DNA from: Streptococcus cuniculi
GTDB lineage: Bacteria > Bacillota > Bacilli > Lactobacillales > Streptococcaceae
Length of the DNA stretch: 37,116 nt
Reading direction: 5' to 3'
NCBI RefSeq assembly: GCF_004570575.1
Contig: NZ_SPPD01000020.1
Coordinates: 1 to 37,116 of the forward strand
This document shows, piece by piece, positions 26,433 through 35,774 of the stretch. A program made the position numbers and the translations under genes. The stretch's first letter is position 1. Each line of letters opens with the position of its first letter. A model generated the notes under the pieces. The model did no database searches and was not told the DNA's origin. It worked only from the letters and a program-made list of their open reading frames with translations.

Positions 26433-26801
26433 ATGATTCAAACAGAAACTCGTTTGAAAGTTGCCGATAACAGTGGCGCACGTGAAATCTTGACAATCAA
26501 AGTTCTTGGTGGTTCAAAACGTAAATCTGCAAACATCGGCGACATCATCGTTGCTTCAGTAAAACAAGCTACTCCTGGTGGTGCGGTTAAAAAAGGTGAC
26601 GTCGTGAAAGCCGTTATCGTTCGTACTAAGACAGGTGCTCGTCGTGCTGATGGTTCTTACATCAAATTTGACGAAAATGCTGCAGTTATCATCCGTGAAG
26701 ACAAAACACCTCGCGGAACTCGTATCTTTGGTCCAGTTGCACGTGAATTGCGCGACGGCGGTTTTATGAAAATCGTTTCATTGGCACCAGAAGTACTTTA
26801 A
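26433..26801 (+). CDS. rplN: Ribosomal protein L14
   Basis: The 122-aa 50S protein L14 at the subunit interface. [40 protein letters not shown] and DEN-type [20 protein letters not shown] are conserved. GAAAGGAG precedes the ATG. A hairpin lies in the 71-base gap before rplX. Confidence 0.97.
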   Translation: MIQTETRLKVADNSGAREILTIKVLGGSKRKSANIGDIIVASVKQATPGGAVKKGDVVKAVIVRTKTGARRADGSYIKFDENAAVIIREDKTPRGTRIFGPVARELRDGGFMKIVSLAPEVL

Positions 26802-26818
26802 TCAAAACAAACGAAGTC

Positions 26819-26836
26819 CCCTGAAGTGATTCAGGG
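26819..26836 (+). other. Hairpin between rplN and rplX
   Basis: CCCTGAA GTGA TTCAGGG (26819-26836) forms a perfect 7-bp stem with a GNRA-type loop. No T-run follows, so it is not a terminator. It may protect or cleave the polycistronic message, or bind a ribosomal protein. Confidence 0.55.
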
Positions 26837-26872
26837 TGCCCCTAGGGCGTAAGAAATAATAGGAGAAATCAA

Positions 26873-27178
26873 ATGTTTGTAAAAAAAGGCGATAAAGTTC
26901 GCGTAATCGCTGGTAAAGACAAAGGCGTTGAAGCAGTAGTCTTAGCAGCACTTCCAAAAGTAAATAAAGTTGTTGTAGAAGGTGTTAACATCGTCAAAAA
27001 ACATCAGAAACCAAACAACGAAAACCCTCAAGGAGCTATCGTTGAAAAAGAAGCTGCTATCCATGCATCAAACGTACAAGTTCTTGACAAAAATGGTGTA
27101 GCAGGTCGTGTTGGTTACAAATTTGTTGACGGTAAAAAAGTTCGTTACAACAAAAAATCAGGCGAAGTGCTTGATTAA
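26873..27178 (+). CDS. rplX: Ribosomal protein L24
   Basis: The 101-aa 50S assembly initiator L24. [20 protein letters not shown] is its KOW motif, and [20 protein letters not shown] is conserved. AGGAG lies before the ATG. rplE starts 23 bases after its stop. Confidence 0.97.
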   Translation: MFVKKGDKVRVIAGKDKGVEAVVLAALPKVNKVVVEGVNIVKKHQKPNNENPQGAIVEKEAAIHASNVQVLDKNGVAGRVGYKFVDGKKVRYNKKSGEVLD

Positions 27179-27201
27179 TCACGAAGGAAAGGAGAAGTAA
27201 C

Positions 27202-27744
27202 ATGGCAAATCGCTTAAAAGAAAAATATCTTAAAGAAGTAGTCCCTGCTTTAACTGAACAATTTAACTATTCATCAGTTATGGCTGTACCAAAAGTTGAT
27301 AAGATTGTTTTGAACATGGGTGTTGGTGACGCTGTTTCTAACGCTAAAAACCTCGAAAAAGCTGCACAAGAATTGGCATTGATTTCAGGTCAAAAACCAC
27401 TTATCACAAAAGCTAAAAAATCAATCGCCGGCTTCCGTCTTCGTGAAGGGGTTGCAATCGGAGCGAAAGTAACACTTCGTGGCGAACGTATGTATGAGTT
27501 CTTAGATAAATTGGTATCGGTATCACTTCCACGTGTACGTGACTTCCATGGTGTCCCAACAAAATCATTTGATGGACGCGGAAACTACACACTTGGTGTG
27601 AAAGAGCAATTGATCTTCCCAGAAATCAACTTTGATGATGTTGACAAAACTCGCGGTATGGACATCGTTATCGTTACAACTGCTAACACTGACGAAGAAT
27701 CACGTGCATTGCTTACAGGCCTTGGTATGCCGTTTGCAAAATAA
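27202..27744 (+). CDS. rplE: Ribosomal protein L5
   Basis: The 180-aa 50S protein L5, which binds 5S r[59 protein letters not shown] and [17 protein letters not shown] are hallmark segments. GAAAGGAG precedes ATG 27202. Confidence 0.97.
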   Translation: MANRLKEKYLKEVVPALTEQFNYSSVMAVPKVDKIVLNMGVGDAVSNAKNLEKAAQELALISGQKPLITKAKKSIAGFRLREGVAIGAKVTLRGERMYEFLDKLVSVSLPRVRDFHGVPTKSFDGRGNYTLGVKEQLIFPEINFDDVDKTRGMDIVIVTTANTDEESRALLTGLGMPFAK

Positions 27745-27758
27745 GAGGGAGAGAATAA

Positions 27759-27944
27759 ATGGCTAAAAAATCAATGATCGCTAAGAACAAACGCCCAGCT
27801 AAGTTCTCTACGCAAGCATATACTCGTTGTGAAAAATGTGGACGTCCACATTCAGTTTACCGCAAATTCAAACTTTGCCGTGTATGCTTCCGCGACTTGG
27901 CTTACTTAGGTCAAATCCCAGGCGTAACAAAAGCTTCTTGGTAA
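27759..27944 (+). CDS. rpsN: Ribosomal protein S14, zinc-binding short form
   Basis: The 61-aa type Z form of 30S protein S14 (also called rpsZ). It holds two CxxC pairs, CEKC and CRVC, that bind one zinc ion, within [28 protein letters not shown] precedes the ATG. A 417-base repeat region, unusual for this operon, follows. Confidence 0.97.
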   Translation: MAKKSMIAKNKRPAKFSTQAYTRCEKCGRPHSVYRKFKLCRVCFRDLAYLGQIPGVTKASW

Positions 27945-28361
27945 GAACATGGTGCAAAGGGTGTTAAGAAATCCGTATGAAAATAGGGAGTTGCCGCAGT
28001 GTTTTGGAATAACATAAGACAGCTCATCTTTTTCACTAGGATTTTAGCCCGTGCTCGAATTACATGATACTAAGGGCGTGACGGACGAAGTGAAAGTAGG
28101 AGCCTGACGCAGAGTTCTGGAAGAACTCAAGAAAGGCTATCTTTTTCACTGGGATTTTGGTCCACGCTCGAATGATGATACTAAGCCCGTGATGAACACA
28201 GCGAAACCTGAAACAGTTATGTCTCTTTTTCGCAAGGTTCATAGGGCGGGTTCACCTATAAGGAGATACTGAGGGCGGATGCTTTCAATATCGCCTAGTC
28301 CATAGGACACATTAACTGGTAAGTGACCCTATCAAACTGCCAGTAAGAGGAGAAATTAAAG
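27945..28361. other. 417-base spacer inside the spc operon
   Basis: No gene is seen. The first 310 bases are three reverse repeat units. The remainder (28257-28361) contains GGCGGATG..ATATCGCC and ACTGG..CCAGT dyads before rpsH, which might form a ribosomal-protein binding leader. Confidence 0.6.
27954..28256 (-). repeat. Three structured repeats in reverse orientation between rpsN and rpsH
   Basis: Units at 27954-28060, 28066-28173 and 28177-28256 are - strand copies of the TTGAAC...GTATCTT family, beginning with GATAC on the + strand in the last two. The middle unit pairs GGGCGTG/CACGCTC, GTGAAA..TAG..AGCC with GGCTATCTTTTTCAC, and GAGTTC TGGA GAACTC-type tip. The third is a GCCC/GGGC variant, with TGAAC/GTTCA and GCGAAA/TTTCGC helices. 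Confidence 0.7.
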
Positions 28362-28760
28362 ATGGTTATGACAGATCCAATTGCAGACTTTTTGACACGT
28401 ATTCGTAACGCAAACCAAGCGAAACACGAAGTGCTTGAAGTACCTGCATCAAATATCAAAAAAGGAATTGCTACAATTCTTAAAAACGAAGGTTTTGTAA
28501 AAAACGTTGAATTTATTGAAGATGACAAACAAGGTATCGTACGCGTATTCTTGAAATACGGTCCAAACGGTGAAAAAGTAATCACAAACTTGAAACGTGT
28601 TTCAAAACCGGGTCTTCGTGTTTATTCAAAACGTGAAGATATTCCTAAAGTTCTTAATGGACTTGGAATTGCAATTATCTCTACATCAGAAGGTCTTTTG
28701 ACAGACAAAGAAGCACGTCAAAAGAACGTTGGTGGAGAAGTGATTGCCTACGTTTGGTAA
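28362..28760 (+). CDS. rpsH: Ribosomal protein S8
   Basis: The 132-aa 30S protein S8, a central-domain assembly protein that regulates the spc operon in E. coli. [20 protein letters not shown] opens it; [20 protein letters not shown], near the C-terminus, is the conserved rRNA-binding signature. AAGAGGAG lies upstream of ATG 28362; the second ATG, two codons later, could also be used. Repeats flank the gene on both sides. Confidence 0.96.
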   Translation: MVMTDPIADFLTRIRNANQAKHEVLEVPASNIKKGIATILKNEGFVKNVEFIEDDKQGIVRVFLKYGPNGEKVITNLKRVSKPGLRVYSKREDIPKVLNGLGIAIISTSEGLLTDKEARQKNVGGEVIAYVW

Positions 28761-28766
28761 AATAAT

Positions 28767-28993
28767 GATACAAGGACGTTAAGAAATCCGTATGAAAATA
28801 GGAGACTGACGCTGAGTCTCTGGACTCGAGGAAGTCTATCTTTTTCACTAGGATTTTAGTCCGAGTTCAAATTTATCAACTAACTAGAAAGCTAAAACGA
28901 GCACGGGCTAAAGCCGGTGTGAAAAAGATAAAATTGCCTCCAGTCCAAAGGGCTTCCTATTTTCACTTTGGCTTTTAAACGCCCTTTGCATCT
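28767..28993. repeat. Two structured repeats, one reverse and one forward, between rpsH and rplF
   Basis: The first copy (28767-28872) is on the - strand: GGAC..TAA..AATCC pairs with GGATTTTAGTCC, TGAAAATAG..AGACT with AGTCTATCTTTTTCA, and the tip is GAGTC TCTG GACTC. The second (28897-28993) is on the + strand: GGGCTAAAGCC pairs with GGCTTTTAAACGCCC and GTGAAAA with TTTTCAC, ending near GCATCTT. The two face each other in the spc operon. Confidence 0.7.
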
Positions 28994-29053
28994 TAGCTTC
29001 CCCGTGAAAACTGGTCGTATTCGGCCTGACAATTTAACAGGAGAAATAAAAAC

Positions 29054-29590
29054 ATGTCACGTATTGGTAATAAAGTGATTACATTGCCTGCTGGTGTTGA
29101 GCTTTCGCAAAACAACGGTGTGGTAACTGTAAAAGGACCTAAAGGGGAATTGACTCGTGAATTCCCAACTGCTATTGAAATCCGTGTGGAAGGTACAGAA
29201 GTAACACTTCACCGTCCAAACGATTCAAAAGAAATGAAGACTATTCATGGTACAAGCCGTGCCAACCTCAACAACATGGTTGTTGGTGTTTCTGAAGGCT
29301 TCAAAAAAGAACTTGAAATGCGTGGTGTCGGTTACCGTGCACAACTTGCAGGCAACAAATTGACACTTGCTGTTGGTAAATCACATCCAGATGAAGTGAT
29401 TGCACCAGAAGGTATCACATTTGAAGTTCCAGCACCAACACAAATCATCGTGTCTGGTATCAACAAAGAAGTTGTTGGTCAAACAGCAGCTTATATCCGT
29501 AGCCTTCGTGCTCCTGAACCTTACAAAGGTAAAGGGATCCGCTATGTTGGTGAATTTGTTCGCCGCAAAGAAGGTAAAACAGGTAAATAA
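29054..29590 (+). CDS. rplF: Ribosomal protein L6
   Basis: The 178-aa 50S protein L6 near the factor-binding site. [32 protein letters not shown] and the C-terminal [20 protein letters not shown] are family motifs. AGGAG lies before ATG 29054. The gap before it carries two repeat units. Confidence 0.97.
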   Translation: MSRIGNKVITLPAGVELSQNNGVVTVKGPKGELTREFPTAIEIRVEGTEVTLHRPNDSKEMKTIHGTSRANLNNMVVGVSEGFKKELEMRGVGYRAQLAGNKLTLAVGKSHPDEVIAPEGITFEVPAPTQIIVSGINKEVVGQTAAYIRSLRAPEPYKGKGIRYVGEFVRRKEGKTGK

Positions 29591-29677
29591 TAATGTTTAC
29601 GAGTGGTGCTTCCACATCGTACATTATCTTCCGACATATCTCGTACAGATATGATCAATAATTAAGAGGTGAAAATT

Positions 29678-30034
29678 GTGATTTCAAAACCAGATAAAAA
29701 CAAAATCCGCCAAAAACGCCATCGTCGTGTTCGCGGTAAAATCTCTGGAACTGCTGCTCGCCCACGTTTGAACATTTTCCGTTCTAATACAGGCATCTAC
29801 GCTCAAGTGATTGATGACGTAGCGGGTGTAACGCTCGCAAGCGCTTCTACTCTTGATAAAGAAGTTTCAAAAGGTACTAAGACAGAACAAGCCGTTGTTG
29901 TAGGTAAACTCGTTGCTGAACGTGCAGTAGCGAAAGGTATTTCTGAAGTGGTCTTTGACCGCGGTGGATATCTCTATCACGGACGTGTGAAAGCCTTGGC
30001 TGAAGCAGCTCGTGAAAACGGATTGAAATTCTAA
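29678..30034 (+). CDS. rplR: Ribosomal protein L18
   Basis: The 118-aa 50S protein L18, a 5S rRNA binder. [38 protein letters not shown] and [20 protein letters not shown] are conserved. I place the start at GTG 29678 because AAGAGGTG lies 6 bases upstream and MISKPDKNK is the usual streptococcal start; an in-frame GTG at 29669 overlaps the binding site. Confidence 0.95.
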   Translation: MISKPDKNKIRQKRHRRVRGKISGTAARPRLNIFRSNTGIYAQVIDDVAGVTLASASTLDKEVSKGTKTEQAVVVGKLVAERAVAKGISEVVFDRGGYLYHGRVKALAEAARENGLKF

Positions 30035-30052
30035 TAGGGAGGACACTAAGAA

Positions 30053-30547
30053 ATGGCATTTAAAGATAACGCAGTTGAATTTGAAGAACGCGTAGTAGCC
30101 ATCAACCGTGTTACAAAAGTTGTTAAAGGTGGACGTCGTCTTCGCTTTGCAGCTCTTGTGGTTGTTGGTGACCGTAATGGTCGTGTAGGTTTCGGTACTG
30201 GTAAAGCTCAAGAAGTACCAGAAGCTATCCGCAAAGCAGTTGAATCTGCTAAGAAAAACTTGATTGAAGTACCAATGGTTGGTACGACTATTCCTCACGA
30301 AGTTCGTTCAGAATTTGGTGGAGCTCGCATTATGTTGAAACCAGCTGCAGAAGGTTCTGGAGTTGCTGCGGGCGGAGCTACTCGTGCGGTTATCGAGTTG
30401 GCAGGTGTCGCTGATGTGACATCTAAGTCGCTTGGTTCAAACACACCAATCAACATTGTTCGTGCAACAGTTGAAGGTTTGAAACAATTGAAACGTGCTG
30501 AAGAAGTGGCTGCACTTCGTGGCATTTCAGTTTCTGATTTAGCATAA
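30053..30547 (+). CDS. rpsE: Ribosomal protein S5
   Basis: The 164-aa 30S protein S5, involved in decoding accuracy and spectinomycin binding. [20 protein letters not shown] with [19 protein letters not shown] and the C-terminal [20 protein letters not shown] are typical. The GGAGGACACTAAGAA upstream gives a somewhat long spacing to ATG 30053. No unusual residue is seen in the spectinomycin loop [10 protein letters not shown]. Confidence 0.97.
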   Translation: MAFKDNAVEFEERVVAINRVTKVVKGGRRLRFAALVVVGDRNGRVGFGTGKAQEVPEAIRKAVESAKKNLIEVPMVGTTIPHEVRSEFGGARIMLKPAAEGSGVAAGGATRAVIELAGVADVTSKSLGSNTPINIVRATVEGLKQLKRAEEVAALRGISVSDLA

Positions 30548-30560
30548 GAAAGGGGATAAC

Positions 30561-30743
30561 ATGGCTCAAATTAAAATTACTTTGACTAAGTCTCCAATCG
30601 GTCGCAAACCAGAACAACGTAAGACAGTTGTTGCCCTTGGACTTGGCAAATTAAACAGTTCAGTTATCAAAGAAGATAACGCTGCTATTCTTGGAATGGT
30701 AAACGCAATCTCTCACTTGGTAACGGTTGAAGAAGTGAAATAG
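30561..30743 (+). CDS. rpmD: Ribosomal protein L30
   Basis: The 60-aa 50S protein L30. [20 protein letters not shown] and [19 protein letters not shown] fit the family. AAAGGGG precedes the ATG. A 157-base spacer with two hairpins separates it from rplO. Confidence 0.97.
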   Translation: MAQIKITLTKSPIGRKPEQRKTVVALGLGKLNSSVIKEDNAAILGMVNAISHLVTVEEVK

Positions 30744-30781
30744 GAAGCAAGACTAATCGTCGCATTCCGAATCAAACACAT

Positions 30782-30866
30782 GACAGAGTCGCTTAGAGAA
30801 ATCTTTGCGACTTACTGTCCATTCTGTATAGGCGAGTTTTTAGGTTGAGGCCTTACCCAACCTAAA
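30782..30866 (+). promoter_or_regulatory. Double-hairpin spacer before rplO
   Basis: GACAGAGTCGC (30782-30792) pairs with GCGACTTACTGTC (30807-30819), with two extra bases on the right arm. TTTAGGTTG (30839-30847) pairs with CAACCTAAA (30858-30866). No T-run follows. This looks like a structured intercistronic leader rather than a terminator, possibly for control of rplO-secY. Confidence 0.5.
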
Positions 30867-30900
30867 GGCGCTAGCATTTTACACATAAGGAGAAAAATCA

Positions 30901-31341
30901 ATGAAACTTCATGAATTACAACCTGCAACAGGTTCTCGTAAAACTCGTAACCGCGTTGGTCGTGGTACATCATCAGGTAATGGTAAAACTTCAGGCCGTG
31001 GACAAAAAGGTCAAAAAGCTCGTAGCGGTGGTGGCGTACGTCTAGGTTTTGAAGGTGGACAAACTCCATTGTTCCGCCGTCTTCCAAAACGTGGATTTAC
31101 TAACATCAACGCAAAAGAATACGCGATTGTGAATCTTGACCAATTGAACGCTTTTGAAGACGGTGCAGAGGTAACACCAGTTGTGCTTGTTGAAGCCGGT
31201 ATCGTGAAAGCTGAAAAATCAGGAGTTAAAATTCTTGGTAACGGCGAATTGACAAAGAAATTGACTGTGAAAGCAGCGAAATTCTCTAAATCAGCTGAGG
31301 AAGCTATCACTGCCAAAGGTGGTTCAGTAGAAGTCATCTAA
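30901..31341 (+). CDS. rplO: Ribosomal protein L15
   Basis: The 146-aa 50S protein L15. [20 protein letters not shown], the glycine-rich [20 protein letters not shown] and [11 protein letters not shown] are characteristic. AAGGAG lies 8 bases before the ATG. secY starts 12 bases after its stop. Confidence 0.97.
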   Translation: MKLHELQPATGSRKTRNRVGRGTSSGNGKTSGRGQKGQKARSGGGVRLGFEGGQTPLFRRLPKRGFTNINAKEYAIVNLDQLNAFEDGAEVTPVVLVEAGIVKAEKSGVKILGNGELTKKLTVKAAKFSKSAEEAITAKGGSVEVI

Positions 31342-31353
31342 GAGAGGTGACCT

Positions 31354-32661
31354 ATGTTTTTTAAACTATTAAAAGATGCATTTAAGGTAAAGAATGTCCG
31401 CACGAAAATCTTGTTTACGATTTTTATCTTATTTGTCTTTCGTGTTGGAACGCATATCACAGTTCCAGGAGTGAACGTTAAAAGTCTCGAAGCCTTGTCC
31501 AATATTCCATTTTTGAATATGCTGAGTTTGGTTTCTGGGAATGCCATGCGTAATTTCTCAGTATTCGCCTTAGGTGTCAGTCCTTACATCACTGCCTCGA
31601 TCATTGTTCAGCTGATGCAGATGGACCTTGTGCCTAAGTTTGTAGAATGGGGCAAGCAGGGGGAAGTAGGACGTCGTAAGTTGAATCAAGCGACACGCTA
31701 CATTTCCTTGGCTTTAGCTTTTGTCCAGTCGGTCGGAATCACCGCAAGTTTTAATGCCTTGTCTGGTGCCAAGCTGACAACTATGCCCTTGAATTGGAAG
31801 ACCTATCTCATTATTGGAGCAATTTTGACAACGGGTTCTGCTATCGTGACCTGGCTTGGTGAGCAGATTACGGATAAAGGATACGGTAATGGCACGTCCA
31901 TGATTATCTTTGCCGGGATCATCTCATCACTACCAGATACGATTCATGATATCTATGTTGATCGCTTTGTCAATATCGAATCAAGTCGTTTGGGAGAATC
32001 TGCCTTGTTAGTTGGTGTTTTGTTGGTAGCAGTTTTAGCAATTATTTACTTTACAACCTTTGTTCAACAAGCAGAGTATAAAATTCCAATCCAATACACC
32101 AAACGTGCTCAAGGTGCACCGTCAAGTTCTTACTTGCCGTTGAAACTCAATCCAGCAGGTGTGATTCCGGTCATCTTCGCAGGTTCTATTACAGCTATTC
32201 CGACATCGCTTCTCCAGTTCTTTGCGAGTCAGAATAAGAGTATTTCTTGGCTATCCACTATTCGAGAATACTTTGATTACTCTACAATCAAAGGGATGGT
32301 TGTATATGCTGTATTGATTATTCTCTTTACCTTCTTCTACAGTTTTGTTCAGGTAAATCCAGAAAAGGCAGCAGAAAATCTTCAAAAGAGTGGCGCCTAC
32401 ATCCATGGAGTCCGTCCGGGTAAAGGGACAGAAGACTACTTCTCAACCTTGCTAATGCGCCTTGCAACAATTGGATCCCTATTCTTAGGATTTGTTGCCT
32501 TGTTACCGATTTTTGCACAAAATGTCTTTGGGCTTACTTCAAAAATTGCCTTCCTCGGGACAAGTTTGATCATCGTTATTATGACTAGTATCGAGGGGAT
32601 CAAGCAATTAGAAGGTTACCTGCTCAAGAGAAAATATGTCGGTTTCCTAGACTTAGAATAG
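31354..32661 (+). CDS. secY: Preprotein translocase channel subunit SecY
   Basis: A 435-aa integral membrane protein with ten predicted hydrophobic segments, the channel of the SecYEG translocon. FRVGTHITVPGVN early in the chain, GVSPYITASIIVQLMQMDL, the cytosolic C5-type loop YTKRAQGAPSSSYLPLKLNP, and GIRPGK-like HGVRPGKGTEDYF are conserved. GAGAGG precedes the ATG. It is the canonical SecY in the spc operon, not an accessory SecY2, judged by its context. A terminator-like hairpin lies between it and adk. Confidence 0.97.
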   Translation: MFFKLLKDAFKVKNVRTKILFTIFILFVFRVGTHITVPGVNVKSLEALSNIPFLNMLSLVSGNAMRNFSVFALGVSPYITASIIVQLMQMDLVPKFVEWGKQGEVGRRKLNQATRYISLALAFVQSVGITASFNALSGAKLTTMPLNWKTYLIIGAILTTGSAIVTWLGEQITDKGYGNGTSMIIFAGIISSLPDTIHDIYVDRFVNIESSRLGESALLVGVLLVAVLAIIYFTTFVQQAEYKIPIQYTKRAQGAPSSSYLPLKLNPAGVIPVIFAGSITAIPTSLLQFFASQNKSISWLSTIREYFDYSTIKGMVVYAVLIILFTFFYSFVQVNPEKAAENLQKSGAYIHGVRPGKGTEDYFSTLLMRLATIGSLFLGFVALLPIFAQNVFGLTSKIAFLGTSLIIVIMTSIEGIKQLEGYLLKRKYVGFLDLE

Positions 32662-32778
32662 GAAGCAAGAGCGAAACGCGATTTTATAAAATCGATTGTA
32701 CACAGGTTGATGAGGGCATATAAGATTGAGTTGTCAATCTTGTATGGAGCTTACAACCATTGCGTCTATGACAAAAGT

Positions 32779-32821
32779 AGAAGCTGGGCACCGACTGCTC
32801 AGCCTCTCTATTTTGTTTTTT
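32779..32821 (+). terminator. Terminator-like hairpin after secY
   Basis: AGAAGCTGGGCA (32779-32790) pairs with TGCTCAGCCTCT (32796-32807), with one mismatch and one G-U pair, followed by CTATTTTGTTTTTT. Efficiency may be partial, as genes downstream are usually cotranscribed. Two small dyads precede it (CGATTTTATAAAATCG and AAGATTG/CAATCTT). Confidence 0.65.
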
Positions 32822-32828
32822 GATAAGT

Positions 32829-32857
32829 TTGTCAATCGTGGCACATTTATCTAAAAA
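32829..32857 (+). promoter_or_regulatory. Candidate adk promoter
   Basis: TTGTCA (32829-32834) and TAAAAA (32852-32857) are 17 bases apart, placing a start near 32864, too close to the ribosome binding site AAGGAG at 32862 to be comfortable. Given the terminator upstream some promoter is needed, but this one is a weak call. Confidence 0.35.
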
Positions 32858-32875
32858 CAAAATAAGGAGTTTATC

Positions 32876-33517
32876 ATGAATCTTTTAATTATGGGTTTGC
32901 CAGGTGCTGGTAAAGGAACGCAAGCTGCAAAAATTGTTGAAAAATTTGACATTGTGCATATTTCAACAGGGGATATGTTCCGTGCAGCGATGGCAAATCA
33001 GACAGAGATGGGCTTGTTGGCAAAATCCTATATTGATAAAGGTGACTTGGTGCCAGATGAAGTAACCAATGGTATTGTCAAAGAGCGCTTAGCGCAAGAA
33101 GATATCAAGGAAAAAGGTTTCTTATTGGACGGCTACCCTCGAACAATCGAGCAAGCACATGCCTTGGATGAAGCATTAAAAAACCTTGGTATCACACTCG
33201 AAGGGGTTATCAATATCGAGATTAATCCAGCTAAATTGGTCGAACGTCTCAGCGGACGCATTATCCATCGTGAAACAGGTGAAACCTTCCATAAGGTCTT
33301 TAATCCACCTGCAGAAGGCTACGACGAAAAAGATTACTACCAACGCGAAGATGACAAACCAGAATCTGTTAAACGTCGTTTAGAAGTCAATATTGCCCAA
33401 GGACAACAGATCATTGATCACTATCGTGTTGCAGGTTTAGTACACGATATTGAAGGGGATCAAGACATTGAAGTTGTCTTTGCAGATATTGAAAAAGTTT
33501 TATCAAAATTGCAATAA
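32876..33517 (+). CDS. adk: Adenylate kinase
   Basis: Interconverts ATP plus AMP and two ADP, linking purine output to energy balance. The 213-aa long-form enzyme has the P-loop [10 protein letters not shown] (residues 7-16), the AMP-binding [22 protein letters not shown], and a LID segment (residues about 125-160, [13 protein letters not shown]) without the four-cysteine zinc site found in some Gram-positive enzymes. AAGGAG precedes the ATG. Confidence 0.97.
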   Translation: MNLLIMGLPGAGKGTQAAKIVEKFDIVHISTGDMFRAAMANQTEMGLLAKSYIDKGDLVPDEVTNGIVKERLAQEDIKEKGFLLDGYPRTIEQAHALDEALKNLGITLEGVINIEINPAKLVERLSGRIIHRETGETFHKVFNPPAEGYDEKDYYQREDDKPESVKRRLEVNIAQGQQIIDHYRVAGLVHDIEGDQDIEVVFADIEKVLSKLQ

Positions 33518-33532
33518 AATAGGGGATTTAGC

Positions 33533-33561
33533 TTGCGTTTTCTTTCCGAAAATGATAGAAT
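33533..33561 (+). promoter_or_regulatory. Promoter before infA
   Basis: TTGCGT (33533-33538) and TAGAAT (33556-33561) are 17 bases apart. The leader of about 70 bases contains the perfect hairpin CCTCTG TGTT CAGAGG (33587-33602). It would drive infA-rpmJ-rpsM-rpsK-rpoA-rplQ independently of the upstream operon. Confidence 0.7.
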
Positions 33562-33637
33562 AGCTTAGTCTGACTTATAATTGTTACCTCTGTGTTCAGA
33601 GGACATTAAATCGAAATTTAGAGGGGGATACTTTTGC

Positions 33638-33856
33638 ATGGCAAAAGAAGATGTGATTGAAATTGAAGGCAAGGTAGTAGATACCATGCCAAATGCTATG
33701 TTTACTGTTGAGTTGGAAAATGGACACCAAGTTCTTGCCACTGTTTCAGGAAAAATCCGGAAAAACTACATTCGTATTTTGGTCGGGGATCGCGTAACAG
33801 TTGAGCTTAGCCCATATGACTTGACACGTGGCCGTATCACATACCGCTTTAAATAG
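33638..33856 (+). CDS. infA: Translation initiation factor IF-1
   Basis: The 72-aa OB-fold factor that occupies the 30S A site during initiation. [20 protein letters not shown] and the end [18 protein letters not shown] are standard. ATG 33638 is chosen over a longer upstream frame: GAGGGGG lies 10 bases before it, and the extension would cover the leader hairpin. Confidence 0.97.
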
Positions 33857-33880
33857 TCGAAATACTTGGAGGGATTAAAC

Positions 33881-33997
33881 ATGAAAGTAAGACCATCGGT
33901 CAAACCAATTTGCGAATACTGTAAAGTGATTCGTCGTAATGGTCGTGTTATGGTAATTTGCCCAGCAAATCCAAAACACAAACAACGTCAAGGATAA
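33881..33997 (+). CDS. rpmJ: Ribosomal protein L36
   Basis: The 38-aa 50S protein L36, [20 protein letters not shown] and then [19 protein letters not shown]11, C14, C27 and H33 form the zinc knuckle, so this is the zinc-containing form. GGAGGG lies before the ATG. It sits between infA and rpsM, its usual place. Confidence 0.97.
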
Positions 33998-34014
33998 GAT
34001 AGAAAGGAGAAAAA

Positions 34015-34380
34015 ATGGCTCGTATTGCTGGAGTTGATATTCCAAACGACAAACGTGTAGTAATTTCATTGACTTACGTATACGGTATTGGTCTTGCAAC
34101 ATCTAAAAAAATTCTTGCAGCAGCTGGAATCTCAGAAGATGTTCGCGTAAAAGATTTGACTTCTGACCAAGAAGATGCAATCCGTCGTGAAGTAGATGCG
34201 ATTAAAGTTGAAGGTGACCTTCGTCGTGAAGTAAACTTGAACATCAAACGTTTGATGGAAATCGGTTCATACCGTGGAATTCGTCACCGTCGTGGACTTC
34301 CTGTCCGTGGACAAAACACTAAAAACAACGCTCGCACTCGTAAAGGTAAAGCTGTTGCGATTGCAGGTAAGAAAAAATAA
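34015..34380 (+). CDS. rpsM: Ribosomal protein S13
   Basis: The 121-aa 30S head protein S13, which forms intersubunit bridges. [32 protein letters not shown] and the basic tail [19 protein letters not shown] are family features. AAAGGAG precedes the ATG. Confidence 0.97.
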
Positions 34381-34397
34381 AATAGGAGGTAGAAAAA

Positions 34398-34781
34398 TTG
34401 GCTAAACCAACACGTAAGCGTCGTGTGAAAAAAAATATCGAATCTGGTATTGCACACATTCACGCTACATTTAATAACACTATTGTTATGATTACTGATG
34501 TGCATGGTAATGCGATCGCTTGGTCATCAGCTGGTGCTCTTGGTTTTAAAGGTTCTCGTAAATCTACACCATTTGCGGCTCAAATGGCTTCAGAAGCAGC
34601 TGCTAAATCTGCACAAGAACACGGTCTTAAAACAGTTGAAGTTACCGTAAAAGGCCCAGGTTCAGGTCGTGAGTCTGCTATCCGCGCTCTTGCTGCCGCT
34701 GGTCTTGAAGTAACAGCAATTCGTGATGTGACTCCTGTACCACACAATGGTGCTCGTCCTCCAAAACGTCGCCGTGTATAA
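34398..34781 (+). CDS. rpsK: Ribosomal protein S11
   Basis: The 127-aa 30S platform protein S11. It starts with TTG at 34398, with AGGAGG 8 to 9 bases upstream; [16 protein letters not shown] follows as in other streptococci. [29 protein letters not shown] and the basic end [13 protein letters not shown] are conserved. Confidence 0.97.
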   Translation: MAKPTRKRRVKKNIESGIAHIHATFNNTIVMITDVHGNAIAWSSAGALGFKGSRKSTPFAAQMASEAAAKSAQEHGLKTVEVTVKGPGSGRESAIRALAAAGLEVTAIRDVTPVPHNGARPPKRRRV

Positions 34782-34824
34782 TCAACTAACGATACACAGC
34801 TTTTCGTTTAAGAGGGAGTAAGAA

Positions 34825-35763
34825 ATGATTGAGTTTGAAAAACCAACTATAACAAAAATTGATGAAAATAAAGATTACGGCAGATTTGTTGTTGAACCAT
34901 TAGAACGTGGTTATGGAACAACTCTTGGGAACTCACTTCGTCGTGTGCTTCTTGCCTCACTACCAGGTGCGGCAGTAACGTCTATTAAAATTGACGGTGT
35001 ACTACACGAGTTCGACACAGTCCCAGGTGTCCGTGAAGATGTGATGCAAATTATTTTGAACATCAAAGGCATTGCTGTAAAATCTTATGTCGAAGACGAA
35101 AAGACGATAGAGCTTGATGTCACAGGTCCGGCAGAAATTACTGCAGGAGATATCTTGACAGATAGTGATATTGAAATTGTTAACCCTGACCATTATCTCT
35201 TTACCATTAGTGAAGGTGCAAGCTTTAAGGCTATCATGACGGTGAATACCGGTCGTGGATATGTACCAGCTGAAGGCAATAAAAAAGATGATGCGCCAGT
35301 TGGCACACTTGCCGTAGATTCTATCTACACGCCAGTGAAAAAAGTCAACTATCAAGTTGAACCGGCTCGCGTTGGTAGCAACGATGGTTTTGATAAATTG
35401 ACGCTTGAAATCATGACTAACGGGACAATCATTCCAGAAGATGCCTTGGGTCTTTCTGCACGTATTCTAATGGAGCACTTAGGTCTGTTTACTGATTTGA
35501 CAGAAGTGGCGAAATCAGCAGAAGTGATGAAAGAAGCGGAAGAAGCATCAGATGATCGTATGTTGGATCGTACGATTGAAGAATTAGATTTGTCTGTCCG
35601 TTCATATAACTGTTTGAAACGTGCAGGTATCAATACTGTATTTGATTTGACAGAAAAAACTGAACCAGAAATGATGAAAGTACGCAATCTTGGACGCAAG
35701 AGTCTTGAAGAAGTCAAGGTGAAATTGGCAGACCTTGGTTTGGGATTGAAAAAAGATAAATAA
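34825..35763 (+). CDS. rpoA: RNA polymerase alpha subunit
   Basis: The 312-aa alpha subunit. The N-terminal assembly domain has [20 protein letters not shown]; the C-terminal domain that binds UP elements and activators follows a linker at about residue 235 and includes [19 protein letters not shown] and [23 protein letters not shown] precedes the ATG. It lies between rpsK and rplQ, its usual place. Confidence 0.97.
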   Translation: MIEFEKPTITKIDENKDYGRFVVEPLERGYGTTLGNSLRRVLLASLPGAAVTSIKIDGVLHEFDTVPGVREDVMQIILNIKGIAVKSYVEDEKTIELDVTGPAEITAGDILTDSDIEIVNPDHYLFTISEGASFKAIMTVNTGRGYVPAEGNKKDDAPVGTLAVDSIYTPVKKVNYQVEPARVGSNDGFDKLTLEIMTNGTIIPEDALGLSARILMEHLGLFTDLTEVAKSAEVMKEAEEASDDRMLDRTIEELDLSVRSYNCLKRAGINTVFDLTEKTEPEMMKVRNLGRKSLEEVKVKLADLGLGLKKDK

Positions 35764-35774
35764 AGGAGGAATAC

